From: Hirschia sp964352025
GTDB lineage: Bacteria > Pseudomonadota > Alphaproteobacteria > Caulobacterales > Hyphomonadaceae
Assembly: GCA_964352025.1 (NCBI GenBank)
Contig: CAYGPZ010000009.1
Coordinates: forward strand, 1 to 64,000
DNA: 64,000 bases
Reading direction: 5' to 3'
Of the stretch, positions 1 through 8,340 are shown one piece after another. Under the pieces are notes generated by a model. It did no database searches. It worked only from the letters and a program-made list of their open reading frames with translations, and had not been told where the DNA came from. The number at the start of each line of letters is the position of its first letter. Position 1 is the stretch's first letter. The translations under genes were made by a program, and so were the position numbers.

Positions 1-526
1 CTTTTAGCTGTCTAATGCTTTCAGGTTCTGGCTTTGCTTTCCAATAATTGCGGTAGTAATCCCGTCGATATTGAATTTTCAAGCGTTTGCATAACTCGCG
101 TGTCTCCTTGATGATACCATCGGTAGGATCAACGTAGAGTTCTGCATGCCATTGCGCTGGTGTGTTGTATCCACCCCAATGATTGCTGGCATACAATGAA
201 CCATCAGCCTTTTGCTTGGTGTTGTAATATATAAAATCCTGCAGATGCTCTCGCACGTGCATTTTGACTGTGCTGCCAGTATCCAGATGCTGGCATATTT
301 CACTGAAAACTTCATTCCATTTTCGCCCTTTCTGCTTGTGCAGAAAACGTTTTAACGGTGCGAGATTTTCATTCAGATGCTTGGTGTATTTAGCCTCCAG
401 CATCATACGATGGCCAGTTACACGTGCACGGTCAGGGCATTTGTCATAACGCGTTTTAGAACGCGGTGCATGACGACTTGCCGAACGTGGACGGTTGACG
501 ATGACCTTGAACATATCTTCACGCAT
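1..526 (-). CDS. Conserved-looking hypothetical protein, 3' end cut by window edge
   Basis: Not recognised by function. The frame is open for 175 codons from the ATG at 526-524 to the left edge, and the start is set by a strong GGAGGC ribosome site at 531-536. The product opens MREDMFKVIVNRPR, is basic throughout, and has a Trp/His/Tyr-rich patch (HWGGYNTPAQWHAEL from about residue 116). I recall uncharacterised bacterial proteins sharing the MREDM-KVIV-RPR opening but no assigned role. There is no signal peptide, membrane helix, or transposase or nuclease motif in the visible part. It is transcribed away from dinB across a 316-base gap. It could belong to a larger locus lying left of the window. 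Confidence 0.7.
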   Translation of the reverse strand, partial: MREDMFKVIVNRPRSASRHAPRSKTRYDKCPDRARVTGHRMMLEAKYTKHLNENLAPLKRFLHKQKGRKWNEVFSEICQHLDTGSTVKMHVREHLQDFIYYNTKQKADGSLYASNHWGGYNTPAQWHAELYVDPTDGIIKETRELCKRLKIQYRRDYYRNYWKAKPEPESIRQLK

Positions 527-842
527 CACAGCCTCCATATTGGAAACGGTGTGCCCGAAGACGCGAATTATTCGTCGAAAGGTTTAGGCCTTGTCTAAGG
601 CCTGCATAGGAATTGCCCATGATGATTTAACCCAAAATTTGATAGAGAAATACGTGTGAATTTTTGGATTTTGGTTCGACATTTTTTTCTCCTCTGTTTG
701 GGATTGAGCAAATTGAGAAACACGATATGCCCGCAAAATGTGGCAAGCTTTGGGCGGGACCAAATCCTGTCAGTAGCGTGGGCGCTGTCCATTGATTTTG
801 TATACGAAGCCAAGATAAGGTTTAGGCTGTCACGTACGAGAT
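527..842. other. Intergenic region between the left-edge gene and dinB
   Basis: 316 bases without a supportable gene. It should hold the divergent promoters of the two flanking genes. I looked for an alphaproteobacterial LexA box (GTTC-N7-GTTC) ahead of dinB and found none. Short open frames here overlap the dinB start or lack ribosome sites. Confidence 0.5.
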
Positions 843-1937
843 ATGGTGGACCCATTGGCCGATCAAATTGTTCGTAAGATTATCCATATTGATATGGATG
901 CGTTCTTTGCATCCGTTGAACAGCGTGACCATCCTGAATTGCGCGGTAAGCCTGTGGCTGTGGGTGGCAGTGAGGCGCGCGGCGTTGTGGCGGCGGCGAG
1001 CTATGAAGCGCGTGAATTTGGTGTGCGTTCAGCCATGCCTTCGGTGACAGCAAAACGTAAGTGCCCTGATCTTATTTTTGTACGTCATCGTTTCGATGTC
1101 TATAAAAAAGTCTCTGCGCAGATAAGGGATATATTCGCAGAGCATACAGACTTGATTGAGCCGCTATCGCTGGATGAAGCTTACCTTGATGTGACTGAAA
1201 ATAAGCAGGGTATCGATTCTGCAACCGAGATCGCATTGCTCATCCGTCAGCGTATAAAAGAAGAGACGAATCTGACCGCATCAGCGGGCGTTTCATATAA
1301 TAAATTTATCGCCAAAATCGCATCTGATCAGAATAAACCAAATGGCCAATGTGTGATTACACCCAAGAATGGTCCGAAGTTTGTCGCAAGCCTGCCTGTG
1401 CGCCGTTTCCATGGCGTTGGACCAGTGACAGCCTCTAAAATGGAGCGTTTGGGTATCCGCACCGGAGAGGATTTGGGCAAAGTAGATCTGCATTGGCTAA
1501 AGCAGCATTTTGGATCGAGCGCAGAGTATTTCTATGGCGCTGCACGTGGCATTGATAACCGCAGTGTGAAACCTGATAGGGTCAGAAAATCTGTTGGCGT
1601 AGAGCGCACATATTCGGAAGATCTGGTTGGAGACGAAGCCATTGATCAGGCTATGAAGAAAATCCACGACATGTTGTGGGAGAGGATAGGGCGCGCAAAT
1701 GCAGTCGGTTTTACGCTTGTATTGAAAGTGAAGTATTCAGACTTTCAACAAATGACTCGTTCTCACACGCTCAACTACCCCGTTGCCGACATCAGCACGA
1801 TTGAAAAGGTTAGTGAGCTATTGTTACAAGGTCTGCCACACCCCCTCAGACCCATTCGCCTGCTGGGGCTAACTTTATCCAGTCTTGAAGAGGGTAATGT
1901 TAGCGAAGAAGGACAGCAGCTTAGCTTACCATTCTAA
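843..1937 (+). CDS. dinB: DNA polymerase IV (Y-family translesion polymerase)
   Basis: Y-family polymerase that extends mismatched or damaged primer ends at stalled forks. The 364-residue length is typical. The palm metal site is intact: the IDMDAFF motif near residues 16-22 gives two Asp ligands, and SLDEAYLDV near residue 110 gives the Asp-Glu pair. The SAGVSYNKFIAKIASD segment, the HhH thumb (VRRFHGVGPVTASKMERLG) and the little-finger domain follow, and the C-terminus ends QQLSLPF, a good match to a beta-clamp binding motif (QLSLPF). The ATG at 843 gives a normal N-terminus; the ribosome site is weak. The gene stands alone. No LexA box is visible upstream, so SOS control is not shown by the sequence, unlike the mutasome operon near 57.5 kb. 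Confidence 0.95.
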   Translation: MVDPLADQIVRKIIHIDMDAFFASVEQRDHPELRGKPVAVGGSEARGVVAAASYEAREFGVRSAMPSVTAKRKCPDLIFVRHRFDVYKKVSAQIRDIFAEHTDLIEPLSLDEAYLDVTENKQGIDSATEIALLIRQRIKEETNLTASAGVSYNKFIAKIASDQNKPNGQCVITPKNGPKFVASLPVRRFHGVGPVTASKMERLGIRTGEDLGKVDLHWLKQHFGSSAEYFYGAARGIDNRSVKPDRVRKSVGVERTYSEDLVGDEAIDQAMKKIHDMLWERIGRANAVGFTLVLKVKYSDFQQMTRSHTLNYPVADISTIEKVSELLLQGLPHPLRPIRLLGLTLSSLEEGNVSEEGQQLSLPF

Positions 1938-2030
1938 GAGAGCCGGCAGTGTTTCGCCAGAAATGGACGGTTGCACATTTCGTTGATTTTCGCTTTTCTG
2001 TCGTTAATGCCATTCAAGGAAACTTAGACA

Positions 2031-2564
2031 ATGAAATCGCAGTTAGAACCTTTAATAAAGTTTCCAGAGAAGGTTTCAGTTTGGGAAGGTGCAGAAGCTA
2101 TTGAACGGTTCAATCGTTTTTTACAAGGGCGATATAAATGGCTAGTTTCAGGTATCGACTGGCGTTATGGAGATTATGTTCAACGTATTCACAAACACTT
2201 CGATTTTGGTCCGTTAATGTGTGAAATGGTAGAAAACAACAAAGAACTATTTTCCTCGCATTTATCAGTTTATTTCACAGATGGTACTTTTGATCGCGTA
2301 TTGCGATCAGACAGAGAGGCCATATTCGCAAATATTCAAATATTAGAAGAATGGGACAAGCACTACATAACTGAATTTTGGGTGTTTGATGAGGAAACAG
2401 GAACAATTATTGAAGCCTATCACGAGGGCTATGTTACTTTGTCTAGACCACATGATGTTTCTAAGGAATTACCTCCTCCCAAAGGCCTTGAGAATTTTGT
2501 TAGAACTGTTGAAGACGAGCAAGAAAATTTGCATAATATCTCTTCGAATAAAGAGATAAAATAG
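2031..2564 (+). CDS. Hypothetical protein, 177 aa
   Basis: Not recognised. The start at 2031 is preceded by an AAGGAAA ribosome site. The product is acidic, soluble by appearance, and rich in aromatic residues, with a Trp-rich N-terminal half (KWLVSGIDWRYGDYV) and a C-terminal half that looks like mixed alpha/beta (TEFWVFDEETGTIIEAYHEGY). There is no signal peptide, membrane helix or cysteine-based metal motif. The gene is a monocistron between dinB and the convergent acetyltransferase and reads more AT-rich than its neighbours, which would fit recent acquisition. A small immunity or accessory protein is possible, but nothing in the sequence decides this. Confidence 0.75.
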   Translation: MKSQLEPLIKFPEKVSVWEGAEAIERFNRFLQGRYKWLVSGIDWRYGDYVQRIHKHFDFGPLMCEMVENNKELFSSHLSVYFTDGTFDRVLRSDREAIFANIQILEEWDKHYITEFWVFDEETGTIIEAYHEGYVTLSRPHDVSKELPPPKGLENFVRTVEDEQENLHNISSNKEIK

Positions 2565-2661
2565 CTTAAGCTAATTGTGAAGTTTAAATCTATCTTTCAA
2601 TAGACCAATAGATAACATTACTGTTCATCCGGCTATTTAGGGCCATTATCGGCCCTCAGCT

Positions 2662-3159
2662 CTACACCAAGCTTTTATACATAATGTAGGCGTCGACCAT
2701 GCCGGCGGTGGGGTGGTTGAAGGCTTTGGGGAGGGTGCCGACGATGTCAAAGCCCCATCTTTGCCAGAGGCGCACAGCGCCTGAATTGGTAGAGACAACG
2801 CAATTGTATTGCATGGCGGTGAAGCCAAGTTCCATAGCTTGTTTAAGAGAGTGTTCGCACATCTGGCTGGCGACGCCGCGACCACGGGCATTGCGTCCGG
2901 TGACATAGCCGCAATTGGCAATGTGTGAGAGGCCTCCCATACCGTTTTGGCGTAAATAATAAGTGCCCAGAATTTCGCCGTTCAATTCAGCGACGAATGT
3001 ATGCTTATTGGCAGAACACCAATACCCAATAGCTTCTTCTTCGCTCCATTCTTTAGGCACGGTATATGTGTCACCGTCACGTATGATAGGCTCTAGAATT
3101 TCCCAGATACGGGCATAATCATCTTGTGTGGCTTTGCGGATGTTCAGCGTAGATGGCAT
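2662..3159 (-). CDS. GNAT-family N-acetyltransferase
   Basis: 165-residue single-domain acetyltransferase that would move an acetyl group from acetyl-CoA to an amine; the substrate is unknown. The N-terminal IRKATQDDYARIWEIL segment, the central HTFVAELNGEILGTYYL strand pair, and the acetyl-CoA loop VTGRNARGRGVASQMCEHSLKQA (R/Q-x-x-G-x-G/A type) are all in order, followed by the usual NSGAVRLWQRWGFDIVGT strand-helix near the C-terminus. The ATG at 3159 has an AGGAGA ribosome site that overlaps the uvrC stop codon; the gene starts 9 bases after uvrC, so the two are likely co-transcribed and translationally coupled. Closest in style to phosphinothricin or amino-acid acetyltransferases. Confidence 0.9.
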   Translation of the reverse strand: MPSTLNIRKATQDDYARIWEILEPIIRDGDTYTVPKEWSEEEAIGYWCSANKHTFVAELNGEILGTYYLRQNGMGGLSHIANCGYVTGRNARGRGVASQMCEHSLKQAMELGFTAMQYNCVVSTNSGAVRLWQRWGFDIVGTLPKAFNHPTAGMVDAYIMYKSLV

Positions 3160-3168
3160 GCATGTCTC

Positions 3169-5124
3169 CTAATTCTGGAAATGATCAAATATCTTCTGTG
3201 CGAGAGCAGCGGACACGCCGTCTACTGCTTGTAAGTCAACCAGCTTAGCATTTGATACACCCTTAGCACTTCCAAAATGATGAAGAAGCGCCTTTTTTCT
3301 TGCTGGACCAATGCCGCCAATTTCATCAAGAGGGTTTTTGACGATATCAGCTGATCGTTTAGCGCGGTGCGCGCCTATCGCCCAGCGGTGCGCTTCATCA
3401 CGCAGGCGCTGAAGGTAATAGAGCGCCGGATCATTGATCGGCATTTGAAAAGGGGCACGCCCCGGACGGAAAAACTGTTCACGACCCGCATTCCGGTCCG
3501 GACCTTTGGCAATCGCAATGAGGTTCAGGTCATTAGGACCAAATCCGACATCACCCACAGCTTCAATCACGGCGGATAGCTGGCCCAAGCCACCATCGAT
3601 CAGCACCAGGTCGGGCCACGTATCTAGCTTGGTTTCGCGGCCTTCGGCTTCTTTTTTGAGACGGGAGAAACGTCTCCGCATCACTTCGCGCATCATGCCA
3701 TAATCATCGCCGGGTTCTAATTCCTCATCCTTGATGTTGAATTTGCGATAGCTGGATTTATCAAAACCTTCCTCATTGGCGACAATCATACCGCCGACCG
3801 CGTTGCTGCCCTGAATATGAGAGTTATCATAGACTTCGATGCGTTTGGGAGTGGCTTCCAAATCGAAGACTTTCTGGACGGCGCTAAGTATTTTGCCTTG
3901 GCTTTGAGTTTCCGCCAGCTTACGGGCAAGGGCTTCACGTGCATTGGTTTGGGCTTGTTTGACGAGGCCAAGCTTTTCACCGCGCACGGGCTTGTGGATG
4001 TAAACTTTGTATTCTGTCCGCAGTTCCAAGGCTTCCGCGATAAAGTCAGACTGCTCAGGCTTAACAGATGTTAGAATGAGTTTTGGAACAGGGCGACTAT
4101 CGTAAAACTGCACGAGGAACGCCGCTAGTATTTCCTCAGGCGTGTCATCTACATCATGGCGCGGGTAATAGGCTGTAGCGCCCCAGTTTTGACCCGCACG
4201 GAAGAAGAAAGCCTGCACACAGCTTTGCCCGCCTTTGGTTTCAATGCCGAAAATATCAGCTTCATCGAGATTGGATGGGTTGATACTTTGCGATGTGCGA
4301 ACAGCGGCGAGGGCGCGAATACGGTCTCTTAAAATGGCAGCTTTCTCAAACTCCATCTCTTCAGATGCGGCTTCCATTTTCTTTGCCATATCTTCCTGAA
4401 GGGCGTTCGCCTTTCCTCTCAGGAATTCGGCTGCTTGATTGGCTAGGTCTGCATAGTCTTCTTTAGAAATTATATCGACGCATGGTGCGGAACAGCGCTT
4501 GATCTGGTGCTGCATACAAGGTCGTGAACGACCTTCATAAATACTGTCGGAACAGGTGCGCAGTAGAAAGGCTTTTTGCAGAATATCAAGTGTTTCATTG
4601 ACCGCATAACCTGATGCGAAGGGGCCAAAATACTCGCCCTTTATTTTCTTGGCACCACGATGTTTGAGAATTTGAGGCGCACCATGGTCGCGACGGATCA
4701 GGATGTAGGGGAAACTCTTATCGTCTCGCAACAGGATATTGAAACGCGGTTTTAGCTTTTTAATTAAGCTCGCTTCAAGCAATAAAGCTTCTGTTTCTGT
4801 TTCCGTGACAACAAATTCCATGCTGCGAGTCAGAGAGATCATTCGGGCAATACGCTGTGTATGTCCGCCGAGCTTGGCATAGTTTGAGACGCGGTTTTTT
4901 AGGCTTTTGGCTTTACCGACATAGAGAAGATCACCATCTGCACCAAACATGCGGTAGACCCCAGATTTGCTGGGCAAATGTTTGAGATGGTTCTTAATGA
5001 CGTCTACGCCAGATAACTGACTCTTTGATCCCGGGGTAGGAGCATCAATTTTTACACCGGTTTTGGGCGGCGGTTCGGTTGAAGCCGGCGTATGGATCGG
5101 TTTTTGACGCGGTGAATCATTCAT
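3169..5124 (-). CDS. uvrC: Excinuclease ABC subunit C
   Basis: Dual-incision nuclease of nucleotide excision repair; joins UvrB at lesions and cuts on both sides. The 651 residues contain the GIY-YIG nuclease near residues 50-130 (SGVYRMFGADGDLLYVGKA), a cysteine cluster (CMQHQIKRCSAPC), the UvrB-binding UVR helix pair near 245-275 (SEEMEFEKAAILRDRIRAL), the RNase-H-like C-terminal nuclease (RIEVYDNSHIQGSNAVGGM) and a C-terminal helix-hairpin-helix pair (LDEIGGIGPARKKALLHHFG). An unusually Pro/Lys-rich tail of about 40 residues precedes the first domain. It leads a two-gene unit with the acetyltransferase and is divergent from the receiver gene at 5316. Confidence 0.97.
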   Translation of the reverse strand: MNDSPRQKPIHTPASTEPPPKTGVKIDAPTPGSKSQLSGVDVIKNHLKHLPSKSGVYRMFGADGDLLYVGKAKSLKNRVSNYAKLGGHTQRIARMISLTRSMEFVVTETETEALLLEASLIKKLKPRFNILLRDDKSFPYILIRRDHGAPQILKHRGAKKIKGEYFGPFASGYAVNETLDILQKAFLLRTCSDSIYEGRSRPCMQHQIKRCSAPCVDIISKEDYADLANQAAEFLRGKANALQEDMAKKMEAASEEMEFEKAAILRDRIRALAAVRTSQSINPSNLDEADIFGIETKGGQSCVQAFFFRAGQNWGATAYYPRHDVDDTPEEILAAFLVQFYDSRPVPKLILTSVKPEQSDFIAEALELRTEYKVYIHKPVRGEKLGLVKQAQTNAREALARKLAETQSQGKILSAVQKVFDLEATPKRIEVYDNSHIQGSNAVGGMIVANEEGFDKSSYRKFNIKDEELEPGDDYGMMREVMRRRFSRLKKEAEGRETKLDTWPDLVLIDGGLGQLSAVIEAVGDVGFGPNDLNLIAIAKGPDRNAGREQFFRPGRAPFQMPINDPALYYLQRLRDEAHRWAIGAHRAKRSADIVKNPLDEIGGIGPARKKALLHHFGSAKGVSNAKLVDLQAVDGVSAALAQKIFDHFQN

Positions 5125-5315
5125 GGAGCCAGTATATGGGCTTTCTGGCGTGTTTTGTAAGTCTGGAATATCTAAACGCCCAATTTATTGGTTAACAGCT
5201 TCCTCCCTGAATGTTCATGATTGATTGGGTGCTGCACATCTGAACCTAACGAAAATGTGCTTTACTCAGGTGGTAGTCCTTAGAAGTAGGGCGTTCATTT
5301 TATAGGGTATGCAGC

Positions 5316-5822
5316 ATGAACCGGCTTGGAAACGTCAAAGTTCTGATACTGGATGATCACAAGAATATGCGTAGCTTGTGGCGTACTATCCTTATGGGCT
5401 TCGGTATTCGCTCTGTATTTGAAGCGCAGGACGCTTATGAAGCATTGGAAGTACTGAGGACGAATACTATCGACATTATTGTTGTTGATTATCATCTGGA
5501 CGGCTTAACTGGAGCGGAATTCGTAGGTATGTTGCGCCGGGGTGCAGATAGCCCATGTCCACATGTGCCAGTGATTGCATGTTCGGGAGATTCGCGTCCT
5601 ACGGTATTAAAACACTGGATTAATGCAGGGGCAGACGAAATTCTTGCTAAGCCTGTTTCAGCTGATCAAGCATGGCAAAAAATGTGTATGCTGGTGAACC
5701 GCCGTCGCGCATTTGTGAAAGCGGGGCGCTATTCAGGCCCAGATCGCCGCCGCCGCGCGTCTCCTTTTATGGGAGATAAAGAGCGCCGTGTGTTTATGCC
5801 AGATGATTGTCTTATCGATTAA
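5316..5822 (+). CDS. Single-domain response regulator with GPDRRR tail (copy 1)
   Basis: CheY-like receiver of 168 residues with no output domain. Phosphorylation residues are intact: acid pair D13-D14, acceptor D58 in IIVVDYHLDGLTG, Ser90 in place of Thr, and K112 in LAKPVSA. The usual Met-Pro after the acceptor is Leu-Asp. After the receiver come an RRRAFVKAGRY helix and the basic tail GPDRRRRASP, then KERRVF. The next gene is a clear sister with the same layout, and a third, degenerate relative lies at 27909. Such receivers normally carry signals in phosphorelays; the partner histidine kinase is not in the window. The 190 bases upstream separate it from divergent uvrC. Confidence 0.92.
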   Translation: MNRLGNVKVLILDDHKNMRSLWRTILMGFGIRSVFEAQDAYEALEVLRTNTIDIIVVDYHLDGLTGAEFVGMLRRGADSPCPHVPVIACSGDSRPTVLKHWINAGADEILAKPVSADQAWQKMCMLVNRRRAFVKAGRYSGPDRRRRASPFMGDKERRVFMPDDCLID

Positions 5823-5971
5823 GAGTTGTAGTGCGTTTCAAATATATTTAGTGGGTTGTCAGTAAATAAATTGAAAACTACGAATAAAGGCACATTTTTT
5901 ATTAATAAAGATGCGTTGCTATTTGTTCAGAATTTTAAATTTGAACAGGTTTTCAATACTGAGGGCAAATT

Positions 5972-6502
5972 TTGTCGAACAAACTCGCGAATATATCTAT
6001 CCTGGTATTGGATGATCACCGCAATATGCGCTTGCTGTGGCGAGGTATTCTATTAGCTTTTGGTATTCGTACCGTTCATGAAGCTGATAATGCGGAAGAC
6101 GCTTTCAAACAGGTTGGCGATAAAGACATAGATGCCATAATCGTAGACCAACATCTTGACGGTCTTACAGGTGCCGAATTTGTCGGTATGTTGCGCCGTG
6201 CTCCAGATAGTCCTTCTCAACACGTTCCTGTTATTGCATGTACGGCGGATACGCGTCGTTCAACTTTGAAATTGTTAGTCGATTCGGGTGTAGATGAGAT
6301 TTTGGCAAAGCCTGTGTCTGCGGATCAGGCGTGGAAAAAACTGGCTGCCGTGGTGAATAATCGTCGGCAATTTGTGAAAACCGCTTTTTATTATGGTCCT
6401 GACCGTCGCCGGAAAGAAGGTGGACGCTGGACTGGTAAAGAACGCCGTAGAGAAGTTGAACCAGCGCCTGAAGATAATGAAGACGGCGAAATGTTAGGCT
6501 AA
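5972..6502 (+). CDS. Single-domain response regulator with GPDRRR tail (copy 2)
   Basis: Paralogue of the preceding gene, 176 residues. Translation probably begins at the TTG at 5972, which sits seven bases after a GAGGG ribosome site (5961-5965) and gives an N-terminus aligning with copy 1. The receiver is complete: D14-D15, acceptor D59 (AIIVDQHLDGLTG), Thr in IACTADT, and Lys in LAKPVSADQAW. It shares the NNRRQFVKTAFYYGPDRRRK tail and adds an acidic C-terminus (EVEPAPEDNEDGE). The 149-base gap after copy 1 holds no terminator that I could see, so co-transcription is possible. The tandem arrangement indicates a local duplication. Confidence 0.92.
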   Translation: MSNKLANISILVLDDHRNMRLLWRGILLAFGIRTVHEADNAEDAFKQVGDKDIDAIIVDQHLDGLTGAEFVGMLRRAPDSPSQHVPVIACTADTRRSTLKLLVDSGVDEILAKPVSADQAWKKLAAVVNNRRQFVKTAFYYGPDRRRKEGGRWTGKERRREVEPAPEDNEDGEMLG

Positions 6503-6653
6503 AACAACGCCTTCATAAATTTTTCAAAAAATCAATTTTAAGCGACGGATATCCATTCGTTGATGCGTGTAACGCATTATCACAACGTGGTAACATTTTC
6601 GTGATCAAGGCTATTCCTTGGTCGCGGTGCACACATCGCTGAAGGAATTTGCT

Positions 6654-8150
6654 TTGAGAGTTTCCAGTCTTCCGATCATTTTCGCTCTTGGTTTAGCTGC
6701 TTGTTCAGGAGGCGGTGGAGGAAGTAATTCAACGACAACACCGACGCCAGCAGATCCCACGCCAGTTAACGCGGTTCCGACTGTTGCGTCTGCAAACAGC
6801 GACCAGAACGCGAATGTCGGGTTTGAGCTTTCATATGATGCGACCCAAAGCGGGGGAAGTTTTAGCGATAGCAATAACGATACGCTGAGCTATACGGTTT
6901 CCTTCGCGCCAGATGCCATGGGGTTAACAGAAACCGATGGCGTGATCTCGGGTACACCTGATCAGACAGGCACCATATCTGTGACCATTACCGCAGATGA
7001 CGGGAATGGCGGCAGCGTGAGTGATAGTTTTGATATTGATGTCACAGCTGCGCAAGATGCCGTACAAACCAAATTTGGCGGCGTAATAGATCTCGATAAT
7101 CTAGAAAACTACGCTAATCAGACCGTTCCGGACTATATCGATAAGCTGGATGATGGCGGAAACCCCATAACAGATGCTGGTGCGACTTTGGGGCGTGTTT
7201 TGTTCTTTGATACAGCGCTATCAAGCAACGACACGGTGTCATGTGCATCCTGCCATGCGCAAGTTAATGGCTTTAGCGATCTGGATGTCACAAGCACTGG
7301 GCTAGCAGGCGGACAGACTGGACGTCATTCCATGCGCCTAATCAATACGATGTTTGCTGATGAGCGTCAGTTTTTCTGGGATGAACGTGCTGAGAGTCAT
7401 GAAGCCCAAGAATCTCAACCCATTCATGATGAAGTTGAAATGGGCTTTAGTGGAATTAATGGCCAACCAAACTTTAGCGAAGTTCTCACAAAGCTTGAGG
7501 CGATTGATTATTACCAAGAGCTTTTCCGTTTTGTGTATCACGATGAAAATGTCACCGAGGAACGCATTCAGGATACTATCGCTCAATTTGTGAAAAGCAT
7601 TCAGTCCTTTGATTCAAAGTTCGATAATGGACGTGCACAGGTCAATAACAATAATGTCGATTTCCCAAATTTCACTGCTGATGAAAATGCAGGAAAAACG
7701 CTCTTTATAGAAGCCCCAAATGATGGCGGTGCTGGATGTCAGGGCTGTCACCGTGCACCTGAATTCGATATTCGTCCGGGATCAGATCATAATGGTGTCG
7801 TTGGCGTGGCTGGAGATCCAAATGCGACAGACTTTACGGTTACACGTGCACCGACATTAAGAGACGTTGTCGATCCAAATGGTGATCCTAACGGACCTTT
7901 CATGCACGATGGTTCATTGGCGACATTGCGAGATGTCATCGATCATTACAATGCGATCCAAGTGCCTACAACGCAGCCTGAAAGAGCGGACTTTCTCAAT
8001 GGGCTTGATAATCGTCTAGATGGCGGTCCGGGCAATAATGGTCAGCGCTTGAATTTGACCGATGCGCAAAAGGATCAGCTCGAGGCATTTATGATGACTC
8101 TGACCGGATCGAGTATCTATACTGACACGAAATTGTCTGATCCTTTCTAG
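6654..8150 (+). CDS. Di-haem cytochrome-c peroxidase/MauG-like lipoprotein with Ig-like domain
   Basis: Exported c-type cytochrome of the CCP/MauG family, anchored as a lipoprotein. The start is placed at the TTG at 6654 because a GAAGGA ribosome site lies at 6641-6646 and the resulting N-terminus is a clean lipoprotein signal with lipobox LAAC. A Gly/Ser/Thr/Pro-rich linker follows, then a putative Ig-like (He-PIG type) domain (GFELSYDATQ to SFDIDV, roughly residues 55-130). The catalytic part has two haem motifs, CASCH and CQGCH, and the FMHDGSLATLRDVI segment typical of the C-terminal domain. The family reduces peroxide or modifies protein substrates in the periplasm; the fused Ig-like module suggests surface or partner binding. 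Monocistronic by spacing. Confidence 0.9.
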   Translation: MRVSSLPIIFALGLAACSGGGGGSNSTTTPTPADPTPVNAVPTVASANSDQNANVGFELSYDATQSGGSFSDSNNDTLSYTVSFAPDAMGLTETDGVISGTPDQTGTISVTITADDGNGGSVSDSFDIDVTAAQDAVQTKFGGVIDLDNLENYANQTVPDYIDKLDDGGNPITDAGATLGRVLFFDTALSSNDTVSCASCHAQVNGFSDLDVTSTGLAGGQTGRHSMRLINTMFADERQFFWDERAESHEAQESQPIHDEVEMGFSGINGQPNFSEVLTKLEAIDYYQELFRFVYHDENVTEERIQDTIAQFVKSIQSFDSKFDNGRAQVNNNNVDFPNFTADENAGKTLFIEAPNDGGAGCQGCHRAPEFDIRPGSDHNGVVGVAGDPNATDFTVTRAPTLRDVVDPNGDPNGPFMHDGSLATLRDVIDHYNAIQVPTTQPERADFLNGLDNRLDGGPGNNGQRLNLTDAQKDQLEAFMMTLTGSSIYTDTKLSDPF

Positions 8151-8271
8151 CAATTCATAGCTCCGGATTTTATTATCCGCTCTCTGACTAAAGTGAAACT
8201 TCAGAAATAAATGCAGAGTGTGACATGTAGGGGGCTTTTCTTACGCGGCTGGATGTGGAATGGGGTAGAGC

Positions 8272-8307
8272 TTAAATTCTCGACCTCATCGGGATATAAT
8301 ATCCCAT
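8272..8307 (+). promoter_or_regulatory. Candidate promoter with palindromic -10 before the aminotransferase
   Basis: A perfect TATAAT at 8295-8300 lies inside an inverted repeat, GGGATAT-A-ATATCCC (8291-8305). A weak -35 (TTAAAT, 8272-8277) is 17 bases upstream. The start would fall about 34 bases before the aminotransferase ATG. The palindrome could also be an operator covering the -10. Confidence 0.45.
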
Positions 8308-8340
8308 TCTTGTCCGTGAGCCGCGAAAGGATCACCACTC

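Noticed and set aside
780..842. LexA box ahead of dinB
   Set aside because: No GTTC-N7-GTTC or GAAC-N7-GAAC pair found in the upstream region.
595..855. Minus-strand open frame upstream of dinB
   Set aside because: Overlaps the dinB start, lacks a ribosome site and has no recognisable composition.
2639..2656. AGGGCC / GGCCCT hairpin as terminator of the acetyltransferase gene
   Set aside because: No T run on either strand and a short stem; support too weak.
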